Positions 24,317 through 34,663 of a stretch of DNA of 64,000 nucleotides are shown here, piece by piece (the stretch's first letter is position 1; each line of letters begins with the position of its first letter). The notes below the pieces were generated by a model. It was given only the letters and a program-made list of their open reading frames with translations. It ran no database searches and was not told where the DNA came from. Made by a program: the position numbers and the translations under genes. Location: contig LS997567.1 in the NCBI GenBank assembly GCA_000469685.2, positions 13,878,740 to 13,942,739 on the forward strand. The letters run 5' to 3'. The stretch is from Haemonchus contortus. Lineage: Eukaryota; Nematoda; Chromadorea; Rhabditida; Trichostrongylidae.

Positions 24317-26080
24317 CTCATTTCTTGCCCTATCGAGCTAGAATTAATTTATACCATTAACATCCACCTCCCATCTGAGCGAGGATCGCTCTTCGAGGTC
24401 TCTATGAAGTGTCCTGAGCGCACTTAATTATTCACAAAAGTAGCACCTTTTGCTTGAGATACTCGAAGATGCTTCAAAGTTTTGACTCACTTTGCTTTAT
24501 TCTAGTGCATCTCACATATTTTGGCATTTCATTCTGCTCCCAATAACGCGCGTAGATTCGGAATCGCCTCTACAATTTTGGGACGCGCGCCCTTTTTGGA
24601 GTTTTGTAATCTTATTGTTCGTGATTTTATCGGAAACACAAAGTTCGATTATATTTATCAGTGTTTTGAATTAGATGTTGCTATTTTTCTCCGCCGACAG
24701 ATAACCCTCTGAACACTTCTTTCTCTATGCTATTTCCTTACCACGCGTGAAATAGCAAAAATCTTAGCGAACTGGATGGGTTTTAAGTACAAACTTCGAC
24801 TTGAATTTCGTATCGTTAACTTCTTCTGTAGGCGGAGTAGACACAAAATATAGTCTCTATCCACCGCTTGCTATTACGCTTTGAAATAATGTTTCTGCGT
24901 CTCAGAGAACCTACATATTTGCTCCATATTATATTGGTTAGAAATACACTCACCTGAAATGTTTAGCTCACTACATTTTGTTGAAATTATCCATGCTCTC
25001 ATGGAAGGTGTATGGGTTAGATATCGGTTGTAATTCTTCCGCATTTTTAATTCCTCTTTTTTGACCTTTCATGCTCCAAAACCTTCTTCTTCAGCGTGTT
25101 ATGTCAGAACTGTGTAAATTGAGGAAATTCGAAACAGTAAACTAACCTGCTACGTACTCGAAAACGTGTAGAGAAAATGAAATACGGCAGCCTCTCCTAG
25201 CTGATGTTTGCTTTGTTGTGCGATGAAGTAAGACTTTTGGTCATCTCTGACGGTGAGATTAGGTTCTTCTGCTAGGCCTAACGTAATTTCTGGACAGAGG
25301 TGTGATTCTTCCTTATTGAGCGGCAGAGAAGGGGAATTCGTGAGTATTGTACAGTCCACTGTAAGCCTTCTCGATGAACAAAAATTGAAGACCTTTTCAA
25401 ACTTATCGTGCATTCTCTATTTCCATTTCCTGTTACGAAGTTTCATTGGATTGGTGGCTGTGGTTAACGAAGGATAGTAGAACAATTGTTCTACAGTTCT
25501 ACCGCGATCGTGGTTCTCTGTGTTTGTGCCGAATTGTGTTCAACAACTTTCTGTTCTCTTCAATTGCCAAAAAGGAAATTACTTTCTAGGCGCAGATAAT
25601 TAAAGAATGCCCTTTTCAAAGGTCTTACCACACCAATCAGGATGTACCACTTTAATTTTGCTTGCGTCCATTATAAAGTACTATATAAAGAATTAGGCAA
25701 AATCTGGAATGAACCGTTCTGGATGTTGTGGCAAGTAGAGATTTCTACATCATGTGTGAATAAAAACGTTTCATTCAGCCAATCGGATGAAGGCGATCCT
25801 CAAATCGCTTCAGAGATTTATCACTAACAGAAGTATTTGAATGCGTTCTCAAGGGAGCTGCATAGTTTTCTCCCAATGATTCGGTCCCGTAAGTTGAGAG
25901 GAATGATTGGCGAGTGAATATCGTGATAGAATTGATCAGTGAAGAGAGATTTGCGAGAGAAACACTGTCAAATCTGCAGTGTTTTTTGTTTGAATGGCTT
26001 CAAACATTAAAATCTGGAAAACAGGGGGGTGTGTGGCTTTTATTTAGAACGAGACAGTCTTCGAGATACTTCAAACTGAC
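24317..26080. other. No supported feature
   Basis: A minus-strand ORF at 25150-25413 ends at a CGA/GTACGT donor-like site and could be an exon, but its acceptor is unclear. Nothing else is recognised. Confidence 0.4.
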
Positions 26081-26245
26081 CAGGGAAGGATACCAAGTCG
26101 AAGTGGCCATTTGAAATAAGATCTATACTGCTAGACGTATTTTTGGATGCCCATTTCAAATCTGCCTTCCAAATTTGCCGAGCGTTTCTCTGAATGGACT
26201 TTATGAGGTGATTTTGGGTGAAGCTAACATAAGGAAACTTAAAGG
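26081..26245 (+). repeat. Arm of CAGGGAAGGAT-type TIR element
   Basis: It starts CAGGGAAGGATACCAAGTCG and continues with AGTGGCCATTT, CTGCTAGACGTATTTTTGG and CAAATTTGCCGAGCGTTTCT. It is homologous to the minus-strand arms at 28440-28573 and 28600-28752, and more distantly to the 45-kb element TIR (GGGAAGGAT...AGTGGCCATT...AAATCTG). Confidence 0.7.
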
Positions 26246-26930
26246 CACAGTTCACAACAAATTTGGGTAACCCAAATTATGACGAAAACTGGAAGATAAG
26301 ATGGAAAATAGTGCGATGGAGGCGAAGGAACTGCGTGGATCGGTGTTTCCGAAGTGAAAAAAGGCTTCGAAAAATTGTTAAAAAGGAGGCTGGACGAGAA
26401 TGAGACCAGAGGAATGAGTAAGAGTGGAGCGTTTGTACAAGCTACGCACAGTGCGTCATTGCTTACGTGTGGGTTCAGATGCAAATAACTGACTGCGATA
26501 AACAAAAATTCATTCACTTATAGGCATAAGTAAACAAAAAAACCCAAGTCACAGCAAAAACAGCTCACCGTTTTTCGCCTCTTGGGGTAGGAAATGAAAA
26601 AAAGGGATTGCGGCAGCAAAAAAAAATAACAGAGGAAAAAAGAGTGAGAGAAAAACATCGCCTCATCACTAGGCGATCAGCTGATTGTGTGTGGGTCCTA
26701 GAACGAGTAATAACAATCTGTATTGCTCGTCTGACGTGATATCGATCGAGAGTTGCGAAAGCCACTCAATCCAGCAACAGGGCTTCCACTATGCCCTGAC
26801 CGTCGCGGTTTTGGAAGCGAAAGGGCCCCTTCTACCACTCATGGGGGCCACTGAGTATTCCTTAGGGAAGAACTCAGTAACCATTTTTATCGTGAACCGT
26901 GCCTTTAAATTACACGGATGTACCACACCA
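26246..26930. other. No supported feature
   Basis: Short ORFs only (26239-26517 -, 26685-26981 +). No family recognised. Confidence 0.4.
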
Positions 26931-28012
26931 ACCGCAGCTTGGAGTAGTGGCAAGGGTGGTGCTTCATGTGCGAGCGACTAGGGTTCGGATTTTGTGAGGG
27001 ACCGAATATTTGCATTATATAGACTTTTTTCTTGAGTACTGGAAAATACTCTCATGATGATTTTATCACCTTTTATGAGCTTTTGATGTTTTTGCTGATA
27101 TCTTCTCCCAGCAGTCTACTTGCTACCGTACGGTGGATTCTTCCGGTGCGCAAAATTTGAAGGCTCGAGTGAGTAAAGTGCATATGAGCAATGATGATGT
27201 CAGAGTGGGTTTTGATGCCAGAGTGCGTACGATCGTGCGTAGCAGCTCTGGATTCACCTGCACCGACACTGTTGATAGTGGACTCGTGGACATCGTTCAA
27301 AGACCTTAAAGCTATTCAGTCCGCCTTACCTCCATAAAAAGAGGGTGAAGGTAATGAACATCCCTGCTCGTACCACGAGGCTAATATAGCAGCTAGATGT
27401 TCATTTCTTCTTGCGTTTTGAAAAGTCTCGCACCACCTAATAAGTAGTTTTGCACGATCTCAACTTTTGCGTATACACTCAATACTCAATTCTTCGCTTA
27501 CTATCGTTTGTCTACTTTCAGTTTTGCGCTGTTGAATTTAGGAAATATCTCTCTAATTTCTCCGTCGGATACTTAAGCACTCATTCGGGTAATTTTGAGA
27601 CGCCCACAGAATTCTGTTTTCCTTCTAATTTGGTGAGTGATTGTGAAGCGATGGACTGTGATGAGTTCTTTTTCATCCGTTGCTCTCATCGTGAGAAGCT
27701 TATTTGTTTCAGGCATTTCGTGTTTCAGTATCGCATCTGTTCATAAAATGGCGAAAGTTATCAAAAAGTTATACTGTGAACATAGAGCGCATAGGCATGC
27801 GAACAAAATTGAAGCGGTATAGCTTTAAGTGAATAATTATCAGCAAAGGCATCAAAAATTCATAGAACGTGATAAAATCATCATGAGAGTATTTTCTAAA
27901 CCTTAAGAAAAAGAATCTATATAACGCATATATTCGGTCCCCCACAAAACCAGAACCCTAGTCCCTCGCACATGAAGCGTCACCCTTACCACTGCTCCGA
28001 GCCGCTGTTGAA
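26931..28012. mobile_element. Inverted-repeat element with tRNA-like arms
   Basis: 26931-27115 and 27820-28012 are inverted copies of ~185 bp. They share GGCAAGGGTG / GGTAAGGGTG, CTTCATGTGCGAG, ACTAGGGTTC, GGGACCGAATAT and AATACTCTCATGATGATTTT, then TTTTATCAC. The ~700 bp between them has no transposase. Each arm has a tRNA-like A/B box pair pointing inward. The element lies directly beside the palindromic MITE at 28031-28405. Probably non-autonomous; the superfamily is undetermined. Confidence 0.7.
26940..26992 (+). promoter_or_regulatory. tRNA-like A/B boxes in left arm
   Basis: TGGAGTAGTGG (26940-26950) fits box A at 10 of 11 positions. GGTTCGGATTT (26982-26992) is a degraded box B, 31 bp downstream. 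The T stem is mostly lost. The right arm carries the same module on the minus strand near 27958-28008. Confidence 0.4.
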
Positions 28013-28030
28013 GAACGAGCTACATTGGAG

Positions 28031-28405
28031 TACCCTAAAATTCCATAGATAAGAGCGGTTTAAACTACCGGTGAAAAATGAATTGGAATGAAATTGAAAT
28101 TGACTGCAGTCACCCTCTAACTTGATGGATGGATAAATTAAACTTCGAAGAAGAAGTTAAGAAGAAGCTACGCCTCTCACCTCTGAACGATTGGCGATTT
28201 TAATGGATCGCTATTTTTCTATATGAATTGTTTATTAAGTGGGCGGGGTTTAGAGTTGAGGGGCGGAGCTTCTTCTTAATTTCTTCTTCGAATATTAATT
28301 TATCCATCCATCAAGTTAGAGGGTGACTGCATTCAATTTCAATTTCATTCCAATTCATTTTTCACCGGTAGTTTAAACCGCTCTTATCTATGGAATTTAA
28401 GGGTA
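28031..28405. mobile_element. Palindromic MITE, 375 bp, TA target site
   Basis: The two halves are nearly perfect inverted copies. Each starts TACCC, then ATTCCATAGATAAGAGCGGT, TTAAACTACCGGTG and GAATTGGAATGAAATTGAAA, and later ATGGATGGATAAATTAA and CTTCTTC-type repeats. The arms extend about 150 bp (28031-28188 and 28248-28405) around a ~60 bp centre. The ends lie at TA on both sides, consistent with a Tc1/mariner-type TA insertion. It has no coding capacity. Confidence 0.85.
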
Positions 28406-28439
28406 ATTTGAGTCCTTTTATGTTGGGTCTCTTCTGAAA

Positions 28440-28573
28440 CCACCCCCATAGCTCCGTTGGCAACTCAATCGATTGGCAAACTTGGAAAGCAGATTTTGAA
28501 TCAGCGTTCAAAAACACGTCTAGCAGTATAGGTCTTATCCCAAATGGCCATTTCGACTTGGAATCCTTCCCTG
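28440..28573 (-). repeat. TIR-type arm (copy 2)
   Basis: The minus strand reads CAGGGAAGGATTCCAAGTCG, then CTGCTAGACGTGTTTTTG, then GCTTTCCAAGTTTGCC. Homologous to 26081-26245 in inverted orientation. Confidence 0.65.
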
Positions 28574-28599
28574 TGTGGTGCATCCATGTAATGTAAGTT

Positions 28600-28752
28600 T
28601 TCTTAGGTTCGCCTCACCCAAAATGTCCTCATAACTCCACTCATAGAAATACTCGGCGAATCCGGAAAGCCGATTTGAAGTGAGCATCCAAAAATACGTC
28701 GAGCAGATAGGTCTTAATTCGTATGGCTACTTCGACTTGGGATCCTTCCTTG
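28600..28752 (-). repeat. TIR-type arm (copy 3)
   Basis: The minus strand starts CAAGGAAGGATCCCAAGTCG and continues with CTGCTCGACGTATTTTTGG and GGATTCGCCGAGTATTTCTA. It is almost collinear with 26081-26245 including the GGTGA-GCGAACCTAAG region, and lies immediately upstream of copy 2 in the same orientation. Confidence 0.65.
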
Positions 28753-29337
28753 GTGAGAATATGGAACTGTTTTCCCTCACTGTGGAATGGAAAGAATGCC
28801 GCAATGGAACATACGTAAAGCAACAACAAGAATTTCTTCTGAAAAAGCGTTGGTTTTCTTAGCGTAACAATAAGAAGCCGCTCTCATATTGTGTTCTAAG
28901 TTTGGAATCTATCCGTTATTCTTTTCTTATTGTATTTTCATGCTATTGACTAGGGCTCATGCCTTTTCAATATCTGGAACCGATTCGATGAATAACCCTT
29001 GTTAGGCGTCAGATGTGTCTTCGCTTTCAGGTGTCTATATGTGTAGATTTTAAAGATTTTCATTTGTGTCAATTTCAGTTTCTCGCTAGACCTTAACTAC
29101 GGCCCACCCATGTCACTTGTCTGAATCGCAGTAACCGTACGACATGTTGTATATGGTCAGTGATAACTTTTTTCATGCTAGACGTGAGCAGCGCTGGCGC
29201 TCAATTATTGTTGGTCGAAAACATAATGGTTCAGAGAGATATCAGATACCTTTGATAGTGGGCCATACTTGAGCAGTTAACTCAACGTTAGCCTCTTGAA
29301 GAGATTGACGCTCTCAAAATGGAAGGGGCGTTATATG
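28753..29337. other. No supported feature
   Basis: Nothing recognised. Confidence 0.4.
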
Positions 29338-29339
29338 TA

Positions 29340-30254
29340 TTAGGTTGATGCATTATTATTGCGGATTTTTTCGCGGCTTTTTTTCTCTCGATAGAATTTG
29401 AATATTGAATACGAGTTTTTCTAGAAATGATCTACTTGATTTCCTCTACAAGAAAATACTCGAAAATCCATCCGCATATTCGCGAAATCAGGCTTAACTA
29501 CTTCGAGAATGATTGGAAGATAGCGCAGTCATTCCGCGATCTCAGTAACTTTTCGGCGATCGAACAATCAGCTAGAGCCAACCAAGATATGGGATCTGCC
29601 CCTAAGTCTGCCATATTCACCAGCAGAAACTCTTATGGATTATCTCGTCAACCGTTCATCAAAAAAATGGCTTGCGAATAGAAGTTAAGTCGATTTTCAT
29701 GACTTGATGGCCGATGTCAAGGCGTGGATAGCCCGTAAGGATCAAAACTTCTTTGCCTTTGGGATCCGATTAACTAATCAATGGGAAGCAGTGCTTGACG
29801 TAGATGGTGAGTAAGTTCCGGAGTAATTATTTCAATATGTCATTGCTTAGTATTTGTATAGTTTCTTTATGTAAAATTTGCTGGAAAAAATCCGCAATAA
29901 ATCCGCAATAATTAAGCATCAGCTTAATATATAGAGGCAGGTATAATGCAAGGAAAATAGAAAATATCAAAATAATCGTGTTCGACAGCCAGGAAGTCAT
30001 ATGTACTTTAAATAGATCACCTAAAGAACGATCGCTGAAAAGTTACTGAGATCGCGGAATGACTGTGCCACCTTCCAATCTTTCTCGAAGTAGTAAAGCC
30101 TAATTTTGCGAACATGCGGATGGTTTTTCGAGTATATTCTTGTGGAAGAAATCAAGTAGATCATTTCTAGGAAAAAAACCCGAACTCACTCTTCAAATTC
30201 TATCGAGAGAAAAAAAGCCGCGAAAAAATCTGCAATAATTATGCATCAACCTAA
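29340..30254 (+). mobile_element. Composite fold-back mariner (bandit-like)
   Basis: The outer termini are inverted copies starting TTAGGTTGATGCAT and flanked by TA on both sides (29338-29339, 30255-30256). The ~235 bp arms (29340-29575 and 30018-30254) both encode the start of a mariner DNA-binding domain (HPHIREIRLNYFENDWKIA, then QSFRDLSNF). Between them, in plus orientation, is a transposase C-terminus (LMADVKAWIARKD, then QWEAVLDVDGEY) followed by its own 3' TIR near 29897-29927. The right arm is thus an extra inverted 5' end added beyond a complete but internally deleted element. The catalytic core is missing. Confidence 0.85.
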
Positions 30255-30256
30255 TA

Positions 30257-30829
30257 CTTCTTGAAAATCGTAGTCTTTCCTGATCGCAGAATTTTTTTTT
30301 TGAGATTTGTGATAATATTATATCTGTAAAGTCGAAAAGAATTATGTCGCTAAAAATAACAACGTAAATACTTTTCAATTTCTCTTCGAACTTCAATACT
30401 TTAAGTAGTTTTCCATTATTTGTTTTCTAGACCTTTTTAATGGTAAATTTTTCCACAACATTTAGTTTTCGACGAAAATGTCGAGAAACTCAGGGGTCGA
30501 TTGGAGAATTTTATTTGACAAAACCTATATCATTGCAAACCTATGCAGCCATTAATTAGCCAATGACTCTCACCGGCCACGTCTCTCGTCTCTTTTTCTT
30601 CTGTTTATGCTCTGCCTGATTACGAACTTGTGCGTAAAACTAGTGCAGGTCGTGAGTATTCGGTCTTGTTCGCTTGGGCTTTTAGGAATTAGGGTGAACG
30701 TCCGTTCCTTGCGTTCATCGAGACTACATGGTAGGCCAGAATTATGATTACACAGACATCACATACCCGAAAACGAATAAAAGCTATTAAAGCAAACCAA
30801 TTTCAACGAAGTGTTCATCACTAATCTCT
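30257..30829. other. No supported feature
   Basis: Nothing recognised. Confidence 0.4.
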
Positions 30830-31812
30830 TAACAAAATAGTGCATTGAAACTGGTATCTGTTGCTCTCTGCTTTCACCCAACCCCAGAGATGACGATGGA
30901 CGGCATTGACGGTGGCACGCGGCTAAGGTCTTCAAGTTGATCCCGACTTTCTGCAAGGCATTTTCGAGATTATTTCAGTTCTTGTTTGAGCCAGTGCATG
31001 CGTCTATTTCCAAGGTTGACCACACTGTGGCATCCATGGGATTTATGTCAGGGCACCAGAGTGGCACCCTGACGTAAATCCCTGATCGAAGGTTATGAAG
31101 TCAGTGAAACCCTTTCACGAAATTTCTAAACAGTTTCTGATCTGCGGTCAGCAGCTTCATCTTGACAATATGTCCGCTTTGAATCGCCAAAGTGTCCTAT
31201 TGCCCACGACGCTATCGATTAGGTCTCCGAATGAATTTTTACTCCTTAATTTGCAAAAATAATCGATGTTTTTGCCTCGGCGGTGACGCTCGCAAAGGCC
31301 ATCGCAGAAAGTCAGTGGACCTAGCGCTGTATCACTTCCATTTCTTTCAGTTTCATACACATCCTGTCGCCCTGCTTACTGAGCACCTTCTCCACCGTGA
31401 ATGTTTTTTCGTCGATGAACAGGAATTCCCTACGACAATTTTTTTCGGATGCGGCGGGGCAGCTTTTGTGAACCAACGTTCTCTTCTATTTAGCCTACTC
31501 ACTGGGGAAGTCCCTTTTAGATCGTGTAAGGCCTTCTTGTGCAGACGATGCTCAACGATTTCGCGCAGAAAACCTTGTGAGATATCCACTCATTTAGCCA
31601 TTTTGGGCACAGAATGAACTGCGATGCTACGCAGACTTTCTCCCTGCTTCCTTAACACTCCCCCTAAAAATAATCGCACGTCTCTCAGGTTTATCACGCC
31701 TATCTGCAATTTTCCCCAACTGTCGGAAGCATCCTATGGTTGAATGTACCTCCTGCCTTATTACGCTATGTCGTCTGTAGATGCGCCGGGCCAAAAGTGC
31801 TTCTAAATGCAA
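30830..31812 (-). pseudogene. Decayed maT-like (DDE/D) transposase
   Basis: On the minus strand, frames can be followed from the N-terminal HTH (VIRQEVHS, then GKIADRRDKPER) through MDISQGFLREIVEHRLHKKA and a region ending HPKKIVVGNS where HPKKILFSDEK is expected, so the first catalytic Asp is lost. Next come HFGDSKRTYCQDEAADRRSE (second Asp kept) and LWCPDINPMDATVWSTLE (NPMD, third Asp kept), then a C-terminal LAACHRQCRPSSS. The length is normal for this group, but at least four frame changes and stops break it. Inference: a DD37D maT-type element; the exact D-D spacing is distorted by indels. The plus-strand ORF 31192-31617 is its shadow. Confidence 0.7.
31038..31082. repeat. 45-bp hairpin inside transposase remnant
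   Basis: GGGATTTATGTCAGGG faces CCCTGACGTAAATCCC across a short CACCAGAGTGGCA centre. One side encodes the transposase PDINPM motif; the other side replaces adjacent coding sequence, so it looks like a local inverted duplication. Confidence 0.75.
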
Positions 31813-32423
31813 AGCGACGATTTATTCACCGGGTAGTGATGCTTACATTAATTTCAAAGTCTATCAAAAGTTTAGTACCATTAGGAAGGCAATAATATAT
31901 CTACGTTGCAAAATGGAAGAAAGCGAAAGAAATGTTATGAACTCAGATGAAAATTGCTATCAGCGTCAGCGCGCGCTGTAATCATAATTTTAGCGCACCC
32001 TGTCGGTCACCCCGCTCACTTCGCGCGCGGCGCAGACCACTGTGATCTGGAGATGGCTCTACAGTATCACTACGTGTCAGTAGAGCGAGTTATTTGCACC
32101 ATTCCATGTTATTTTCTCTTAAGCTGACTGGACTCTTCTTTTATGCCCCACTGACAACTGCAGCGTCCGTCAGAAAACGGCTGCTGCGTGACCTAGTTTC
32201 GATGGATGCGCGGAACCAAGCGCACCCAGGAAATACCAAGTTTAGGTGCACGATGACCTGAATGGAATCGTGTGTTCAAAACCAATAATCGCTACAAGGA
32301 TTATTAAAGCCAAAAGTGTTCGTTGTTTCGCAAGATATATAATACAATGAGGTTATAAGAATTAGATTACTCAGACCTCTCGATGCGCGAGCATGTGTGA
32401 ATGACATTAAGCAGATACATTTC
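31813..32423. other. Upstream region of NOS1AP exon; no clear promoter
   Basis: Contains a GC-rich stretch (about 31965-32045) and otherwise AT-rich sequence. No TATA box or other motif can be assigned. Confidence 0.35.
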
Positions 32424-32425
32424 AG
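32412..32425 (+). promoter_or_regulatory. Likely acceptor (cis or SL trans-splice)
   Basis: CAGATACATTTCAG ends 10 bases before the ATG at 32436. TTTCAG is the standard nematode acceptor, and this distance is typical of spliced-leader addition sites, so it may define the mRNA 5' end. Alternatively it joins an upstream 5' UTR exon. Confidence 0.5.
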
Positions 32426-32435
32426 TGCGGTTGAG

Positions 32436-32552
32436 ATGCCGGTCCGTAAGAAACATGGACCCTATGATATTATCGCAGACGACCTCTACGACTGCCGTAT
32501 CCCCCTTCACAACGAACTTGCCTACCAGCACGGAATACACTTTGAAGCCAAG
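32436..32552 (+). CDS. dyc-1: NOS1AP/CAPON homolog, first coding exon (PTB start)
   Basis: ATG at 32436 opens 39 codons ending at AAG/GTGAGA (donor at 32553). The peptide [20 protein letters not shown], then [19 protein letters not shown], corresponds to the N-terminal edge of the PTB domain of NOS1AP (CAPON) proteins, whose conserved RIPLHNE--(F/Y)QHGI-FEAK leads into YVGSLDVPRP in the next exon. The donor falls right after FEAK. In C. elegans the homolog DYC-1 acts with dystrophin-complex proteins in muscle, and mammalian CAPON binds neuronal NO synthase. The ATG was chosen because the vertebrate proteins also begin about 6 residues before the conserved Y-(L/I)-DD stretch. The remaining exons were not found in the window, so the gene is partial and the next intron is long or the exons lie outside. 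Confidence 0.85.
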
Positions 32553-34180
32553 GTGAGAAAGTACAGTGTCCAGGAACAACTCGGATGTCGGCCTACTAAG
32601 CACGAAACTTTTGACGCAATTCGGCATGAAATAACTTTAGAATACGAACATAAATGTTGAACCGAATCGCGTATATCCCTATAGATTTCGTCTCCGAAAG
32701 TATACATGTCTCATAAATGGTGCCATTCTGTAGACAGAACCACTAAATTTGACACCAGCTTAACTAATTTTGAACTCTTCTTCAGTGAGCAGCGGATGTG
32801 AACATTGCAACAGGAGGTCCTCAGCAATCTTGAAACGTTAGATCGAGAGTAGCAGACTCGTTTTGAGAGGATACAGCTAGACAGCTTTCGATGGATATCC
32901 TTACACTTGACGAGTTGAACTTTCGGTGAAAGTTGTGCGGTGGCTGGAATCGTCTCTGAATTACAATACATACGTACTCACTACTACATTAACCACATGC
33001 GTATTCAGTATTAATGCCGCATACCGTATTTCAGTAACGTCTGCTGATTATCGTGTTTTGGTACTGCAGTCAGTAGCGGTGATTTCTGTTGAAGGCACAG
33101 TTCGCGATAATTGTAGGATACCTAGCCTTATTGTTAGGCGAGTAACGGAAACGATAGTTCAGAACAGCGCAGAAGTGGCAAGGAAAACGCGAAAGTCGGC
33201 GTATTTGAAGAAATGTAAGGTTCCAAAAAAAGAAGTAAAGTCAGGGACTAGACGAGAATATTACGAGAAAAGCTGCATGAACTGTGTATTTGGACGAACT
33301 ATTCCAGTGCGCGCGCCATTGCATACAGCTGGCTGCAGTACGCTGCCTGCGTGCAACGTATAGGTCCCAATGCGAATGTTGTAACCTATACAGCTTTGAC
33401 AATGCTTGAGAATTCGTCTGCTTTGTATGTGTGGCCGGCTAAGCCGATTTGAGAGCCTCATTACTTCCCATCTTGACTGCTTTTCGACCCGACAGTGTCC
33501 CTTGGACTGTCCTTGAGGGTCACAGGTTCATCCTAAGTACCGTTACTAGCGTTTCACATCATAATGCTGACCAACGATTTATTGATAATTCAACAACATC
33601 AACAAGATCTCGAGCTTGAAGGAAGGCAAAAGAGCCTCGATAGTTTCCGCCTGCATCATTATTCCCTTAGTTACGGTAGATTCCGCTCATCGTGAGCTCC
33701 CTGACGACACTCCTACGCCAAGTGTCTTCATCGAAGATAGAAAGTTTTTTACGATTAGAAAACTCTTCTGACCGAAAGTTGATGAGCGTGCATCAGCTAT
33801 CATCAGTAAGCTTTCCTCACCGTCCATTTTACCAAAACTCGTAGTCGATCCTCGGTTGTATTGCACGAAATTTGGCTGTGTGGGGGAGCCTCTGGCACCG
33901 AGCAGGCCTTACGGGCTCATTAAAAACGACTAGATAAGAGGCTTGAACAATCGATACTGATTACCAAATCAACAATTGCAACTATAAGTTGAAGTGTTAA
34001 AAAAAATTCAAAGTCAAATACATTGATATGTTCAAAAATCAAATGATGGCCACTCGTTCTCCATCATGCCACTAAGAAGCACCCAGTGTGGCCATTGTAG
34101 CCATGGCGTCGGAAGCGGAATGCTGGGGAATATATCTTCCTTTTTCACTAGGATTTCGATTATGACCTTGTGCGTGTGAC
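32553..34180 (+). other. Probable intron 1 of the NOS1AP homolog
   Basis: Begins GTGAGAAAG after the exon. The 145-codon ORF at 32926-33363 has no domain and overlaps a dispersed repeat, so I do not call it a gene. No YVGSLD-type exon is visible. Confidence 0.5.
33312..33370 (+). repeat. Dispersed GC-rich ~60 bp repeat (copy 2)
   Basis: GCGCGCGCCATTGCA, then GCTGCAGTACGCTGCCTGCG and TGCAACGTATAGG, match the inverted block at 10838-10895. Confidence 0.6.
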
Positions 34181-34182
34181 TA

Positions 34183-34661
34183 ACCAAGGAGGGATAGTCT
34201 ACTTACCGTGGGACTTTGAAGGGAGACCCAGATAAATCAATAGGGTTTTGAATGCTATTTACGAAAATGGAAACCGAAATTGCTAAATGGTTTTCCTTAA
34301 AAAGTTGTGGGAGCTGGAAATTTGCTTGCCAGTACTATTATTTGGATATGCGAACTCGTCGCTTCAGTATCAAGTGCCTAGGTGGCATCGTGGTAGTGGT
34401 CCCGCTTCATAGGCGTGCGGTGCAGATTTGCTCCTCGCCGTCGTCGTCGTTTTTCATTTTATTAAAGACTCTCTAAACGTTTTCTGACATTTCTTTAGGC
34501 AATTGATACTACTGTCAAGCAAATTTCCAGCCCCCATAACTTTTTAAGGAAAACCATTTAGCAGTTTTAATTTCCATTTTCGTAAATAGCATTCAAAACT
34601 CTATAGATTTATCTGGGTCTCCATTCAAAGTCCCACGGTAAGTAGACTACCCCTCCCTGGT
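34183..34661. mobile_element. Fold-back MITE with tRNA-like centre
   Basis: The arms 34183-34331 and 34518-34661 are inverted copies: ACCA(A/G)GGAGGG-TAG, CTTACCGTGGGACTTTGAA, GAGACCCAGATAAAT, ATGCTATTTACGAAAATGGA, GGTTTTCCTTAAAAAGTT and AGCAAATTTCC or its counterpart. TA lies at both ends. The ~185 bp centre holds TGGCATCGTGG (34383-34393; 10 of 11 to box A) and, 25 bp on, GGTGCAGATTT, a weak box B. No ORF. Confidence 0.8.
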
Positions 34662-34663
34662 AA

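Noticed and set aside
25150..25413. 87-codon minus-strand ORF with a donor-like end
   Set aside because: The acceptor is unclear and the alternative frame is equally plausible.
31192..31617. 141-codon plus-strand ORF
   Set aside because: Antisense shadow of the maT-like transposase remnant on the minus strand.
32926..33363. 145-codon plus-strand ORF downstream of the NOS1AP exon
   Set aside because: No domain; its end overlaps a dispersed GC-rich repeat, so more likely intronic sequence.
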